Assembly (NCBI GenBank): GCA_024742705.1
Contig: JANSXZ010000022.1
Span: 1-62,938 of the forward strand
Length of the DNA stretch: 62,938 bases
Direction: 5' to 3'
From: Paracoccaceae bacterium
GTDB lineage: Bacteria; Pseudomonadota; Alphaproteobacteria; Rhodobacterales; Rhodobacteraceae
Numbering within the stretch: the stretch's first letter is position 1; the number at the start of each line of letters is the position of its first letter. Positions 20,201-28,113 of this stretch are shown piece by piece. Both the position numbers and the translations under genes were made by a program. The notes under the pieces were generated by a model. It did no database searches. It was not told where the DNA came from and saw nothing but the letters and a program-made list of their open reading frames with translations.

Positions 20201-21043
20201 GGCGACCTGCGGGCCGTGCCGATCAACGCCAACGAGCGGATCGCGGTGCTGACCGAATGGCTGGAGACCGATCCGTTGCCCGGAGACATCGCCTGGGGCT
20301 GGACCGGCGACCAGGAAGAACAGGAGGAATCGGGCGCCTTCCTGCAAAACGCCTTCGCAGGCGCGCTGGGGCTGATGTTCATCATCTTGCTGACCCAGTT
20401 CAATTCCTTCTACAATTCGTTCCTGGTGCTGCTGGCGGTGGTGCTTTCGACCACCGGAGTTCTGATCGGGATGATGGTGATGGACCAGGCGTTTTCCATC
20501 ATCATGACCGGCACAGGGATCGTCGCGCTGGCGGGAATTGTGGTGAACAACAACATTGTCCTGATCGACACCTACCAGGAGTACAGCCGCTACATGCCGC
20601 GTCTCGAGGCGATCGTGCGCACCGCCGAAGCGCGTATTCGCCCGGTTCTTCTGACCACGATCACCACGATGGCGGGGCTTGCGCCGATGATGTTCGGCCT
20701 GTCGCTGGATTTCATCGGAGGCGGGTATTCGTTCAACTCGCCGACGTCGCTGTGGTGGAAGCAGCTGGCCACCGCCGTTGTCTTCGGGCTGGGCATCGCC
20801 ACCGTGCTGACCCTGATCCTGACGCCGGCGATGCTGGCGCTGCGGATCTGGCTGGTGTCGGGGGCCTATGGTCTGGGGCGGCTGGCGATGGCGGCCAGCT
20901 GGAGCCGCGAAGGCCAGCGCATCCGCGACGACCTGCGTCTGGAGCGCCGGGGCCGCAAGATCCGGTCGCCCGAGATATTCTGGGACGATGCGCCGGACCC
21001 CACGCCCCTGCCCGGGCGCGCGCCATTGCGGGCGGCGGAATAG
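17270..21043 (+). CDS. RND efflux permease, enlarged (AcrB-like)
   Basis: Inner-membrane pump of 1257 residues, some 200 longer than AcrB. The usual twelve-span architecture with two large periplasmic loops is visible. Two things differ. The TM4 motif is GMLVDGAIVVVE (Asp402-Gly403), with one of the two Asp of classical HAE1 pumps missing, and the TM10 region reads IVVNNNIVLID without the usual Lys. About 90 extra residues with two hydrophobic stretches (about 497-588) are inserted between the two halves. The charged C-terminal tail is about 70 residues. It is coupled to the adaptor by a 4-nt overlap. Substrate unknown. Confidence 0.93.
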   Translation: MTGVVSWASERARMILAFIFLSLVIGGFAYFSLPKEGEPDIEIPALFVSVQFPGISAEDSESLLVKPMETELADLDGLKEMTSTAAENYAGVALEFEFGWDKTAIMADVRDAMNTAQGDFPEGAEQYSITEINFSEFPIIIVNLTGAVPERTMAKIAKELQDDLESLDAVLEAGIAGNRDEMLEVIFDPLRLEAYNVTALELITVVQNNNQLIAAGEVETAQGTFSVKIPSSFDEPRDVYALPVKTNGDRVITLGDLAEINFTFEDRKGTARFDGENTIALQIVKRKGFNLIDTAELVKQTVEESRQSWPEELQAAVRVGTSNDQSRVVGSMVQQLEGSVLTAVALVMIVVLSALGSRAALLVGFAIPTSFLLCFAFLAVMGVSISNIVMFGLILAVGMLVDGAIVVVEYADKRISEGSGPMRAYVEAAQRMFWPIISSTATTLCAFLPMLFWPGVPGEFMGMLPVTLIFVLSASLIVALIYLPVMGGVSGRLSRVFSQMSDALRARLPWVVRAALVPVALYGMFAGAMQLLNPTYLLPAGLPAMAAGLAGAALFLVAAFAASVTLGAAQITWRRKRVDAGYRRTAFGWVIKALTGNPVMPVVSIAAVFGFVFYIGFVLFPANANGVEFFVESEPEQATVYVRARGNISLTESDLMVQQAEAVVAAHPAVINVFAFAGDGGLNTDSSGAALPSDTVGQVQFEIIPWEDRPTQTESWFFGLIQREVTAYAFDGDTVISELNAELEKLPGFQAEIKALAQGPASGKPVHLRLRGNDWDDLTEATRTARAYFDATPGLTLVEDSLPLPGIDWQIDVDVEKAGRFGADVATVGAMVQLVTRGILLDTMRVDSSDEEIEIRLRLPDDDRVLSTLDTLKVRTSDGLVPLSNFITRKPVAKLAEIKRVDQTRYYDVKADVLPGLAKLVRGEGAAAERLATVRMIGDPAAHAGALIRLPGIDDGYEVTALEAGVGLSQLRDAAQSGDLRAVPINANERIAVLTEWLETDPLPGDIAWGWTGDQEEQEESGAFLQNAFAGALGLMFIILLTQFNSFYNSFLVLLAVVLSTTGVLIGMMVMDQAFSIIMTGTGIVALAGIVVNNNIVLIDTYQEYSRYMPRLEAIVRTAEARIRPVLLTTITTMAGLAPMMFGLSLDFIGGGYSFNSPTSLWWKQLATAVVFGLGIATVLTLILTPAMLALRIWLVSGAYGLGRLAMAASWSREGQRIRDDLRLERRGRKIRSPEIFWDDAPDPTPLPGRAPLRAAE

Positions 21044-21062
21044 GCGCCTTCGCGCAGAGTGA

Positions 21063-21119
21063 ATTGCCGCCCCGAAGGGCGGCAATGCCTCCGGCGGGGA
21101 TATTTGGGGCGAAAGGAAG
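21063..21119 (+). repeat. 3'-end repeat, copy 2, with preceding hairpin
   Basis: A perfect 10-bp hairpin with a CGAA loop (ATTGCCGCCC at 21063-21072, GGGCGGCAAT at 21077-21086) is followed at once by the core with CTCCGGCGGGGATATTT and GGGGCGAAAGG (21087-21119). It begins 19 nt after the stop of the RND permease and lies on the same strand, between two plus-strand genes. The hairpin has no U-tract. Confidence 0.8.
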
Positions 21120-21227
21120 CCGGCGCCGGGACGGTTGAGGCGCGAACGCCGACAAATCGCGGCGCGCCGTCTTTCCCTTGCGGTTCACATTCGCTAGACC
21201 GCAGACGTCGAACAAGGGGGCCAGGCA

Positions 21228-24146
21228 ATGGCGATGGAAAAATCATTCGATGCGGGCGCGGCGGAAGGCCGGATCTATGCCGCCTGGGAAGAAGCGGGGG
21301 CGTTTCGCGCCGGAGCGAATGCTTCGCGGGACGAGACGTTCTGCATCATGATTCCTCCGCCGAACGTGACCGGCGTTCTGCACATGGGCCATGCGTTCAA
21401 CAACACGCTTCAGGACATTCTGATCCGGTGGCACCGGATGCGCGGGTTCGACACCCTTTGGCAGCCCGGTCAGGATCATGCCGGGATCGCCACGCAGATG
21501 GTGGTTGAGCGCGAGCTGGAACGCAGTGGCGCGCCCGGGCGAGAGGCCCTGGGGCGCGCGGCCTTTCTGGAGAAGGTCTGGGAATGGAAGGCGCAATCGG
21601 GCGGCACCATCATCAACCAGCTCAAGCGGTTGGGCGCATCCTGCGACTGGTCGCGCAATGCCTTCACCATGTCGGGCGCGCCGGGGGCCCCGGCAGGCGA
21701 GGAAGGCAATTTCCACGACGCGGTGATCCGGGTTTTCGTCGAGCTCTACAACAAGGGGATCATCTATCGCGGCAAGCGCCTGGTGAACTGGGACCCGCAT
21801 TTCCAGACCGCGATCAGCGACCTGGAGGTCGAGAACACCGACGTTCAGGGACATATGTGGCATTTCAAGTACCCTTTGGCGAACGGCGCGACCTATGAGT
21901 ATTTGGAGAACAATGAAGACGGCGAGGTGATCTTTCGCGAGACGCGGGATTACATCTCGATCGCGACGACGCGGCCCGAGACGATGCTGGGCGATGGCGC
22001 GATCGCGGTGCATCCTTCGGATGAGCGGTATGCGCCTATCGTGGGGCAGATGTGCGAGATTCCCGTGGGCCCGAAGGATCAGCGCCGGACGATTCCCATC
22101 ATCACGGACCCCTATCCCGATCCGGAGTTCGGATCGGGCGCGGTGAAGATCACCGGGGCGCATGACTTCAACGACTACGGCGTAGCCAAGCGTGCAAGCA
22201 TACCCTGTTACCGGCTGATGGATACCCGTGCTCGGATGCGCGACGACGGTGCAAGTTATGCCGAAGCTTCGGACGTGGCGCGCCAGGTTGCGCGGGGCGC
22301 GCGCCGTCTGAGCGAGGCGGAAGCGGATCAGATCAACCTGGTGCCCGAGGATCTGCGCGGGCTGGACCGGTTCGAGGCGCGCCGGCGTATCGTGGATCAG
22401 ATCACGGCGGAGGGTCTGGCGGTGATGACGCGGGCCGACGATCCGCGTCTGGGCAAGGCCGGGGCAGCACCCGATCTGCCGGATATGGCGGTGCCTCTGG
22501 TCGAGTCCAAGGTGATCACACAGCCTTTCGGCGACCGCTCGAAGGTGGTTGTCGAGCCGATGTTGACGGACCAATGGTTCGTGGACGCCAAGGCTATCGT
22601 CGGCCCCGCGATCGAGGCGGTGCGGACCGGCGAGGTCAGGATTTTGCCCGAGCAGCACGAGAAGGTGTATTTCCACTGGCTGGAGAACATCGAGCCCTGG
22701 ACGATCTCGCGCCAACTGTGGTGGGGTCATCAGGTGCCGGTGTGGTACGATGAGGAAGGCAACCAGTATTGTGCCGCCACCGAAACGGAGGCCGCGGCCA
22801 TGGCACCCGGCAAGCTGCTGACACGCGATCCGGATGTTCTGGACACCTGGTTTTCCTCCGGTCTCTGGCCGATCGGAACGCTGGGCTGGCCCGAGGACAC
22901 GCCCGAACTGAAGAGGTATTTCCCGACAAGTACGCTGGTCACCGGCTTCGACATCATCTTTTTCTGGGTCGCGCGGATGATGATGATGCAATATGCCGTT
23001 GTCGGCCAGAAACCGTTCGACACGGTCTATGTGCACGCCCTGGTGCGCGACGAGAGCGGCAAGAAGATGTCGAAATCGCTCGGCAATGTGCTGGACCCCA
23101 TCGAACTGATCGATGAATACGGCGCCGACGCGGTGCGGTTTACCCTGACAGCGATGGCGGCAATGGGGCGCGATCTGAAACTGTCGACCAGCCGCATCGC
23201 AGGCTACCGCAACTTCGGCACCAAGCTGTGGAACGCCATGCGCTTCGCCGAGATGAATGGTGTTTTCGCGCCGGAGGTTCCGCAGATCGATCCGGCGGGA
23301 CATGCCGGTCTCGAACAGACGCTGAACAGGTGGATCCTGGGTGAAACCGCGCGCGTGCGCGAGGAAGTGGACGCGGCCCTGTCGCACCACAGGTTCAACG
23401 ACGCGGCGAATGCGCTCTATGCCTTTGTCTGGGGCAAGGTCTGCGACTGGTACGTCGAGTTCTCGAAACCGCTGCTGGCCGAAGACAGCCCCGCCCGCGA
23501 AGAAACGCAGGCAACGATGCGCTGGGTTCTGGATCAGTGCCTGATCCTGCTGCACCCGATCATGCCGTTCATCACCGAAGAGCTGTGGCAAGGTTCGGCC
23601 CCGAGGTCGCGGATGTTGATCCATGCGCCCTGGCCCACCTGCTCCACCGCGGCATTTCTGGACCCCGAGGCCGACCGCGAAATGAACTGGGTCATCGCCC
23701 TGATCGAGAACGTGCGCTCTGCCCGGGCGCAGATGCATGTGCCGGCCGGCTTGAAGGTGCCTATGCTGGTGCGCGATCTGGATGCGGCGGGCCAGACTGC
23801 CTGGGACCGGAACGCCGCCTTGATCAAGCGCCTCGCGCGCATCGACAGCCTCACACCTGTCGATGCCTTTCCCAGAGGCTGCGTGACCATCGCCGCAGAA
23901 GGCGGCAGCTTCGGCCTGCCCCTCGCCGGGATCATCGATGTCGACGCGGAAAAGGCGCGCCTCGAAAAGACCCTGGGCAAGCTGGCAAAGGAACTCGGCG
24001 GCTTGCGGGGGCGGCTGAAGAACCCCAAGTTCGCCGCCTCCGCACCGCCCGAAGTGGTCGAAGAGACCCGCGCCAACCTTGCAGCGCGCGAGGAAGAAGA
24101 AAACCGCCTTAACGAAGCACTGGCCCGTCTCGCCGAACTGGGCTGA
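21228..24146 (+). CDS. valS: Valine--tRNA ligase
   Basis: Class I synthetase of 972 residues. The HIGH-type motif is HMGH (52-55, within [12 protein letters not shown]) and the KMSKS motif is at 613-617 ([10 protein letters not shown]). Between them lies the CP1 editing domain with the [10 protein letters not shown] and TGAHDFND blocks. The C-terminal end is the charged coiled coil typical of ValRS ([19 protein letters not shown]). The first of two ATGs (21228, 21234) was used. It appears to be transcribed alone. Confidence 0.97.
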   Translation: MAMEKSFDAGAAEGRIYAAWEEAGAFRAGANASRDETFCIMIPPPNVTGVLHMGHAFNNTLQDILIRWHRMRGFDTLWQPGQDHAGIATQMVVERELERSGAPGREALGRAAFLEKVWEWKAQSGGTIINQLKRLGASCDWSRNAFTMSGAPGAPAGEEGNFHDAVIRVFVELYNKGIIYRGKRLVNWDPHFQTAISDLEVENTDVQGHMWHFKYPLANGATYEYLENNEDGEVIFRETRDYISIATTRPETMLGDGAIAVHPSDERYAPIVGQMCEIPVGPKDQRRTIPIITDPYPDPEFGSGAVKITGAHDFNDYGVAKRASIPCYRLMDTRARMRDDGASYAEASDVARQVARGARRLSEAEADQINLVPEDLRGLDRFEARRRIVDQITAEGLAVMTRADDPRLGKAGAAPDLPDMAVPLVESKVITQPFGDRSKVVVEPMLTDQWFVDAKAIVGPAIEAVRTGEVRILPEQHEKVYFHWLENIEPWTISRQLWWGHQVPVWYDEEGNQYCAATETEAAAMAPGKLLTRDPDVLDTWFSSGLWPIGTLGWPEDTPELKRYFPTSTLVTGFDIIFFWVARMMMMQYAVVGQKPFDTVYVHALVRDESGKKMSKSLGNVLDPIELIDEYGADAVRFTLTAMAAMGRDLKLSTSRIAGYRNFGTKLWNAMRFAEMNGVFAPEVPQIDPAGHAGLEQTLNRWILGETARVREEVDAALSHHRFNDAANALYAFVWGKVCDWYVEFSKPLLAEDSPAREETQATMRWVLDQCLILLHPIMPFITEELWQGSAPRSRMLIHAPWPTCSTAAFLDPEADREMNWVIALIENVRSARAQMHVPAGLKVPMLVRDLDAAGQTAWDRNAALIKRLARIDSLTPVDAFPRGCVTIAAEGGSFGLPLAGIIDVDAEKARLEKTLGKLAKELGGLRGRLKNPKFAASAPPEVVEETRANLAAREEEENRLNEALARLAELG

Positions 24147-24178
24147 GACGGCAGCCAGAGCCGGTCGCGCCGCGCCCC

Positions 24179-24238
24179 CTTCCGCTCGCCGGAAATATCC
24201 CGGGGGAGCCGCCTTCAGGCGGCGGGGGCAGCGCCCCC
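24179..24238 (-). repeat. 3'-end repeat, copy 3, three-part form
   Basis: Read on the minus strand, 35 nt after the crotonase stop: hairpin A GGGGGC-GCT-GCCCCC (24238-24224), hairpin B GCCGCC-TGAA-GGCGGC (24223-24208), then the core with CCCCCGGGATATTT and CGGCGAGCGGAAGG (24207-24179). The same three parts in the same order occur at 26364 and 42921. Confidence 0.8.
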
Positions 24239-24273
24239 ATGGCCCGGCCGGGCCGGGGGCGCACCGCGTCCGG

Positions 24274-25056
24274 CTATCGGAAAACCGCCGCGCGGCCCTG
24301 CATCTGGGCCGCGATCGTTTCCATCTGGTCGGCGCCACCGATCAGGTCGGCCTGCTCGGCGCTCTCGGCCATCAAAACTTCCTGACGGCCCTCGCTTTCC
24401 GCCCGCTCGATCAGTCTCTTGGCCGCGCGCATGGCGCTGGGGCTGCGACCGGCGATATCGGCGGCAAGCGCCTGCGCCGCGGCCAGGGGATCGGCGTCGA
24501 TCATTGTCACCAACCCCCAGCTTTCCGCCTGCGCCGCCGGGATCGGGCGCGCGGTATAGGTCAGCAGCCGCACGACATCAGATCGCGCGATGCGCGGCAA
24601 GAGAACCATGCCGCCCATGTCGGGCACCAGGCCCCATTTCATCTCCATCACCGAAAACCGCGTGTCGGGCGCCGCAATCCGGATGTCGGCGCCAAGGCTC
24701 AGCTGGAACCCCGCGCCATAGACCACCCCGTGCAAGGCCGCGATCACCGGCACGCCGACCCGACGCCAGACCAACGACACCTCCTGCCAGCGGTTGGTAT
24801 CGCCGTGGGTACGCGGCAGCATCGCCTCGCGGGGGTCGCCCCCGGCCATGGCGCCGAAGCTGGCCACATCCAGACCCGCGCAAAACCCCTTGCCCTCGCC
24901 CGATATGACCACAGCCCGCGCCGGCGATGCCGCCACCTCCTGGCCGGCGGCGATGATCGCATCGATCATAGCAGGGTCCATTGCGTTCATCTTGTCTGCT
25001 CGGGTCAGCCGCACATGGGCGACATGATCGGAATAATCTACGGAAACGCGTGCCAT
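24274..25056 (-). CDS. Enoyl-CoA hydratase/isomerase family (crotonase) protein
   Basis: Cytoplasmic crotonase-fold enzyme of 260 residues acting on acyl-CoA substrates. Visible are the oxyanion-hole segments GEGKGFCAGLDVASF and GVVYGAGFQLSLGADIRIA, and the region SVMEMKWGLVPDMGG where classical hydratases carry the second catalytic Glu; here the arrangement differs slightly, so hydratase activity is not certain. ATG 25056 is preceded by GGGAGG at good spacing, which rules out the longer open frame. It is a single gene, divergent from the aminotransferase. Substrate unknown. Confidence 0.88.
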   Translation of the reverse strand: MARVSVDYSDHVAHVRLTRADKMNAMDPAMIDAIIAAGQEVAASPARAVVISGEGKGFCAGLDVASFGAMAGGDPREAMLPRTHGDTNRWQEVSLVWRRVGVPVIAALHGVVYGAGFQLSLGADIRIAAPDTRFSVMEMKWGLVPDMGGMVLLPRIARSDVVRLLTYTARPIPAAQAESWGLVTMIDADPLAAAQALAADIAGRSPSAMRAAKRLIERAESEGRQEVLMAESAEQADLIGGADQMETIAAQMQGRAAVFR

Positions 25057-25201
25057 CTGGGCCTCCCTGTCGCATTTGCGGCAGTTGAACGGATCGCGGG
25101 CGCCGCGTCCAGCGCAACGTGGGGTTACCGCCAATCCCCCCTGCGGCGCAGGGTGCGCGAAGCGCTTGCACCGGCGGCCGGCTTTGGGTTAATTGCCCGC
25201 C

Positions 25202-26323
25202 ATGACCGGACCCAGACTGACCGAGCTTGCGCTGACGCTGCCTTCCTCCGTGCCCTTCGTCGGGCCCGAAACCCAGGAGCGTGACCGCGGGCGCGTCTTT
25301 GCCGCGCGGCTGGGCGCCAACGAGAGCGTTTTCGGCCCCTCGCCCCGCGCTATCGCCGCGATGCAGGCGGCAAGCGCGGATGTGTGGCGCTACGGCGATC
25401 CCGAAAATCACGATCTGCGCGCCGCTCTGGCCGCGCACCACGGCGTGACGCCCGCGCATGTGATGGTGGGCGAAGGCATCGACGGCCTGCTGGGGTATCT
25501 CGTGCGGCTGATGGTGGCACCGGGCGACGCGGTGGTCACATCCGACGGCGCCTATCCCACCTTCAACTACCATGTGGCGGGATTTGGCGGGGTGCTTCAC
25601 AAGGTGCCCTACCGCGACGACAGCGAGGACATCGACGCGCTGATGGAACGGGCCGAGGCCACCGGCGCAAAGCTGATCTACCTGGCCAACCCCGACAATC
25701 CGATGGGCAGCTGGCACAGCGGCACGCGCATCGCCGCGGCACTGGACGCGGTGCCCGAGGGTTGTTTGCTGGTGCTCGACGAGGCCTATGTCGAATGCGC
25801 GCCCGAGGGCACGGCGGCGCCGGTGCATCCCGACGATCCGCGGGTGATCCGCATGCGCACTTTTTCCAAGGTCTACGGGCTGGCCGGGGCACGCGTGGGC
25901 TATGCCCTGGGCGCGCCGGCGCTGATCGAGGCGTTCCACAAGATCCGCAACCACTTCGGAATGAACCGCGCGGCCCAGGCGGGTGCGCTGGCCGCGCTGG
26001 CGGATCAGGACTGGCTGGCCCAGGTGCGCGCGCGGATCGAGACGGCGCGCCAGCGGATCGCCCGGATCGCCCGTGCCGAAGGCCTTGATCCCCTGCCATC
26101 GGCAACCAATTTCATAGCGATCGATTGCGGCGCCGACGGTGCTTTCGCAAAGGCTGTTCTGGACGGTCTGATCGCCGCAGGCATATTCGTGCGGATGCCT
26201 TTCGCCGCGCCGCAAAACAGATGCATCCGCGTGAGTTGTGGGACGCAGGAAGATCTGGACGCTTTCGCGGCGGCTTTGCCGGGTGCCCTGGCCCAGGCAC
26301 GCGCGGCGCAGGCCCCGGCCTGA
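25202..26323 (+). CDS. Class I/II PLP-dependent aminotransferase, HisC-like
   Basis: Aminotransferase of 373 residues from ATG 25202 (a TTG three codons earlier is possible). The fold-type I motifs are LANPDNPMGSW (substrate/PLP region), LVLDEAYVEC (Asp and Tyr contacting PLP) and FSKVYGLAGARVGY, which contains the Schiff-base Lys and the phosphate-binding region. It resembles histidinol-phosphate aminotransferases, but no his genes are near, so the in vivo amino acid substrate is open. It is followed by a three-part 3'-end repeat and a small membrane protein gene. Confidence 0.9.
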   Translation: MTGPRLTELALTLPSSVPFVGPETQERDRGRVFAARLGANESVFGPSPRAIAAMQAASADVWRYGDPENHDLRAALAAHHGVTPAHVMVGEGIDGLLGYLVRLMVAPGDAVVTSDGAYPTFNYHVAGFGGVLHKVPYRDDSEDIDALMERAEATGAKLIYLANPDNPMGSWHSGTRIAAALDAVPEGCLLVLDEAYVECAPEGTAAPVHPDDPRVIRMRTFSKVYGLAGARVGYALGAPALIEAFHKIRNHFGMNRAAQAGALAALADQDWLAQVRARIETARQRIARIARAEGLDPLPSATNFIAIDCGADGAFAKAVLDGLIAAGIFVRMPFAAPQNRCIRVSCGTQEDLDAFAAALPGALAQARAAQAPA

Positions 26324-26363
26324 ACCACGGATACCGCCGGCCTGAGTGGGCAGGCGGCGGGAC

Positions 26364-26422
26364 GGGGGCGCTGCCCCCGATGCCGTGCCGGCATCTCCCC
26401 CGGGATATTTCTGGCAAAAGGA
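26364..26422 (+). repeat. 3'-end repeat, copy 4, three-part form
   Basis: 40 nt after the aminotransferase stop: hairpin A GGGGGC-GCT-GCCCCC (26364-26378), hairpin B GATGCCG-TGC-CGGCATC (26379-26395), and the core with CCCCCGGGATATTT and CTGGCAAAAGGA (26396-26422). The gap between two plus-strand genes shows it goes with the upstream gene's 3' end. Confidence 0.82.
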
Positions 26423-26543
26423 TAGGCGGATTTCGCCGCGACGTGCGGCATTGGCCCCGCCGCGCGGCGACTTTTTCAGGAGGTCACTGACTTTTTGCGA
26501 TTCCGCGCTAGAATTTTCGCCAGAGCATAGGGAGAATCGACCG

Positions 26544-26765
26544 ATGGCAGACCGCGACATCCGCTCGGCCCCGGATTACACCGTGCCCGCCCTGGTGATG
26601 ATGGGCGTCAACCTGATTTGGATTTTCCTCGCGATCTGGGCGGCTTTCGGGCTGTTGCCGGTTCTGCTTCTGGCGCTGGGGTTGAACCATGTCCTGGAAC
26701 GGGTTGCGGCGCGGCGGGGTGTCCGGCTGAGCCCTGCAGTGCCGCGCGGACGCGGCCGGGACTGA
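26544..26765 (+). CDS. Small conserved membrane protein
   Basis: Protein of 73 residues with a hydrophilic start (ADRDIRSAPDYT), a continuous hydrophobic region at about 13-47 that could form one long or two short spans, and a basic Arg-rich tail. GGAG lies 9 nt before the ATG. Similar short proteins behind histidinol-phosphate-type aminotransferases occur in Rhodobacteraceae and are sometimes mislabelled with the aminotransferase name; nothing here suggests enzymatic activity. It ends 3 bp before the convergent class V aminotransferase. Function unknown. Confidence 0.7.
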   Translation: MADRDIRSAPDYTVPALVMMGVNLIWIFLAIWAAFGLLPVLLLALGLNHVLERVAARRGVRLSPAVPRGRGRD

Positions 26766-26768
26766 CGA

Positions 26769-27986
26769 TCAGTCCGGCGCGGCGCCCGCCAGAACAGCCG
26801 CCGCGGCGTCCAGCGCGCCGGGTCCGTGCGGGATGTCGAGCGCGCGCAGACCCGCGCCGATTCCGCCCAGCAGGCCCATGATCATCTGGCCGTTGACGTG
26901 GCCCATATGACCCAGGCGGAAGAACCCGTCCTGACCGGGATCGTCTTCCGTGGCCATCCCGAGGCCGATGCCGAGCGTCAGGCCGACGTTGGATTCGACC
27001 CATTTGCGCAGCCTTGTGCCATGCGGTTTGCCGATCCGCAGCGCGGTGACCGCGTGGGAGCGGTGCGCGCGGTCGGCGATATTGAGCCGGAGCGGGCCTT
27101 CCGTGCTCCAGGCGTCGCAGGCGGCCCAGATGGCGCGGGCCAGCAGCGCATGGCGGGCCCAGACGGTTTCGACACCCTCTGCGTGGACCATATCGAGCGC
27201 GGCGCGCAGCCCGAAGAGATGGTGGGTGGGCGCGGTGCCGCCGAAGTACTGGAAGAAGAATTCGGGATCGGCGCGCGGCGTCCAGTCCCAGTAGCGGCTG
27301 ACCCGTGGCATCCGCGCCCGTACCGCCGCGGCGCGATCGTTGAAGAAGACAAAGCTGAGGCCCGGCGGCGTCATCAGACCCTTCTGGCTGCCGGTGACCA
27401 TGACATCCACGCCCCAGGCATCCATTTCGAAGACGTCGCAGCCCAGCGAAGCGATGCAATCGGCCATCAGAAGCGCCGGATGGCCGGCCGCATCCAGCAC
27501 CCGCCGCAGCCCGGCGATGTCGCTGCGCACCGAACTGGAGGTATCGACATGGACCGCGAGCACCGCCTTGATCGCGTGCCCCGCATCGGCCGCAAGGGTT
27601 TCGGCGACCACATCCAGATCGATCGGCGCCTGCCGGCCGAAATCGATCACCTGCACATCGGCACCCAGCCCCGTGGCCATATCGCCCCAGCCGTGGCCGA
27701 AACGGCCGGTGGCCGGCACCAGAACACGCTCGCCCGGTGCGATGACATTCGCCAGCGCCGCCTCCCAGGCGGCATGGCCGTTGCCGATGTAGATCGCGGT
27801 GTCGTGTTCCGTGCGCGCCACCCGCGCGAGATCGGGGATCAGACCGCGCGTCATTTCGATCAGGTCGCCCTCGTAAATGTTGGGGGCGGCGCGGTGCATG
27901 GCGCGCAGCACCTCTTCGGGCATGACCGAAGGACCGGGGATCGCGAGATACCCGCGCCCGCCGTGGCGTGTGGTTGGTGATGTCAT
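26769..27986 (-). CDS. Class V aminotransferase (alanine/serine--glyoxylate type)
   Basis: PLP enzyme of 405 residues. The N-terminal GYLAIPGPSVMPEEVL and the Lys-containing TGSQKGLMTPPGLSFV block match the alanine-glyoxylate / serine-glyoxylate / purine catabolism (PucG-like) group, and HVDTSSSV and DCIASLG supply other PLP contacts. It would make glycine from glyoxylate, or ureidoglycine-type products; the sequence does not tell which. It stands alone, divergent from the ABC exporter. Confidence 0.9.
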   Translation of the reverse strand: MTSPTTRHGGRGYLAIPGPSVMPEEVLRAMHRAAPNIYEGDLIEMTRGLIPDLARVARTEHDTAIYIGNGHAAWEAALANVIAPGERVLVPATGRFGHGWGDMATGLGADVQVIDFGRQAPIDLDVVAETLAADAGHAIKAVLAVHVDTSSSVRSDIAGLRRVLDAAGHPALLMADCIASLGCDVFEMDAWGVDVMVTGSQKGLMTPPGLSFVFFNDRAAAVRARMPRVSRYWDWTPRADPEFFFQYFGGTAPTHHLFGLRAALDMVHAEGVETVWARHALLARAIWAACDAWSTEGPLRLNIADRAHRSHAVTALRIGKPHGTRLRKWVESNVGLTLGIGLGMATEDDPGQDGFFRLGHMGHVNGQMIMGLLGGIGAGLRALDIPHGPGALDAAAAVLAGAAPD

Positions 27987-28113
27987 GGGTCTGCCTTTCC
28001 CGGGTTGCGCCGGGGCGACACTAGCGCCCCGCCGCCCGGCGTCAATGCGTCAGGCAAGGCTTGCGCCCATGCGGCCGTGGCAGTACATCTTCCGCTTCTA
28101 GACCGGGGCGCGC

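Noticed and set aside
21243..24338. A very long open frame antisense to valS, and a similar one antisense to the RND permease (18584-21085)
   Set aside because: High third-position GC makes stop codons rare on the antisense strand. The translations are His/Gln/Arg-rich and match no family, while the sense frames are unmistakable.
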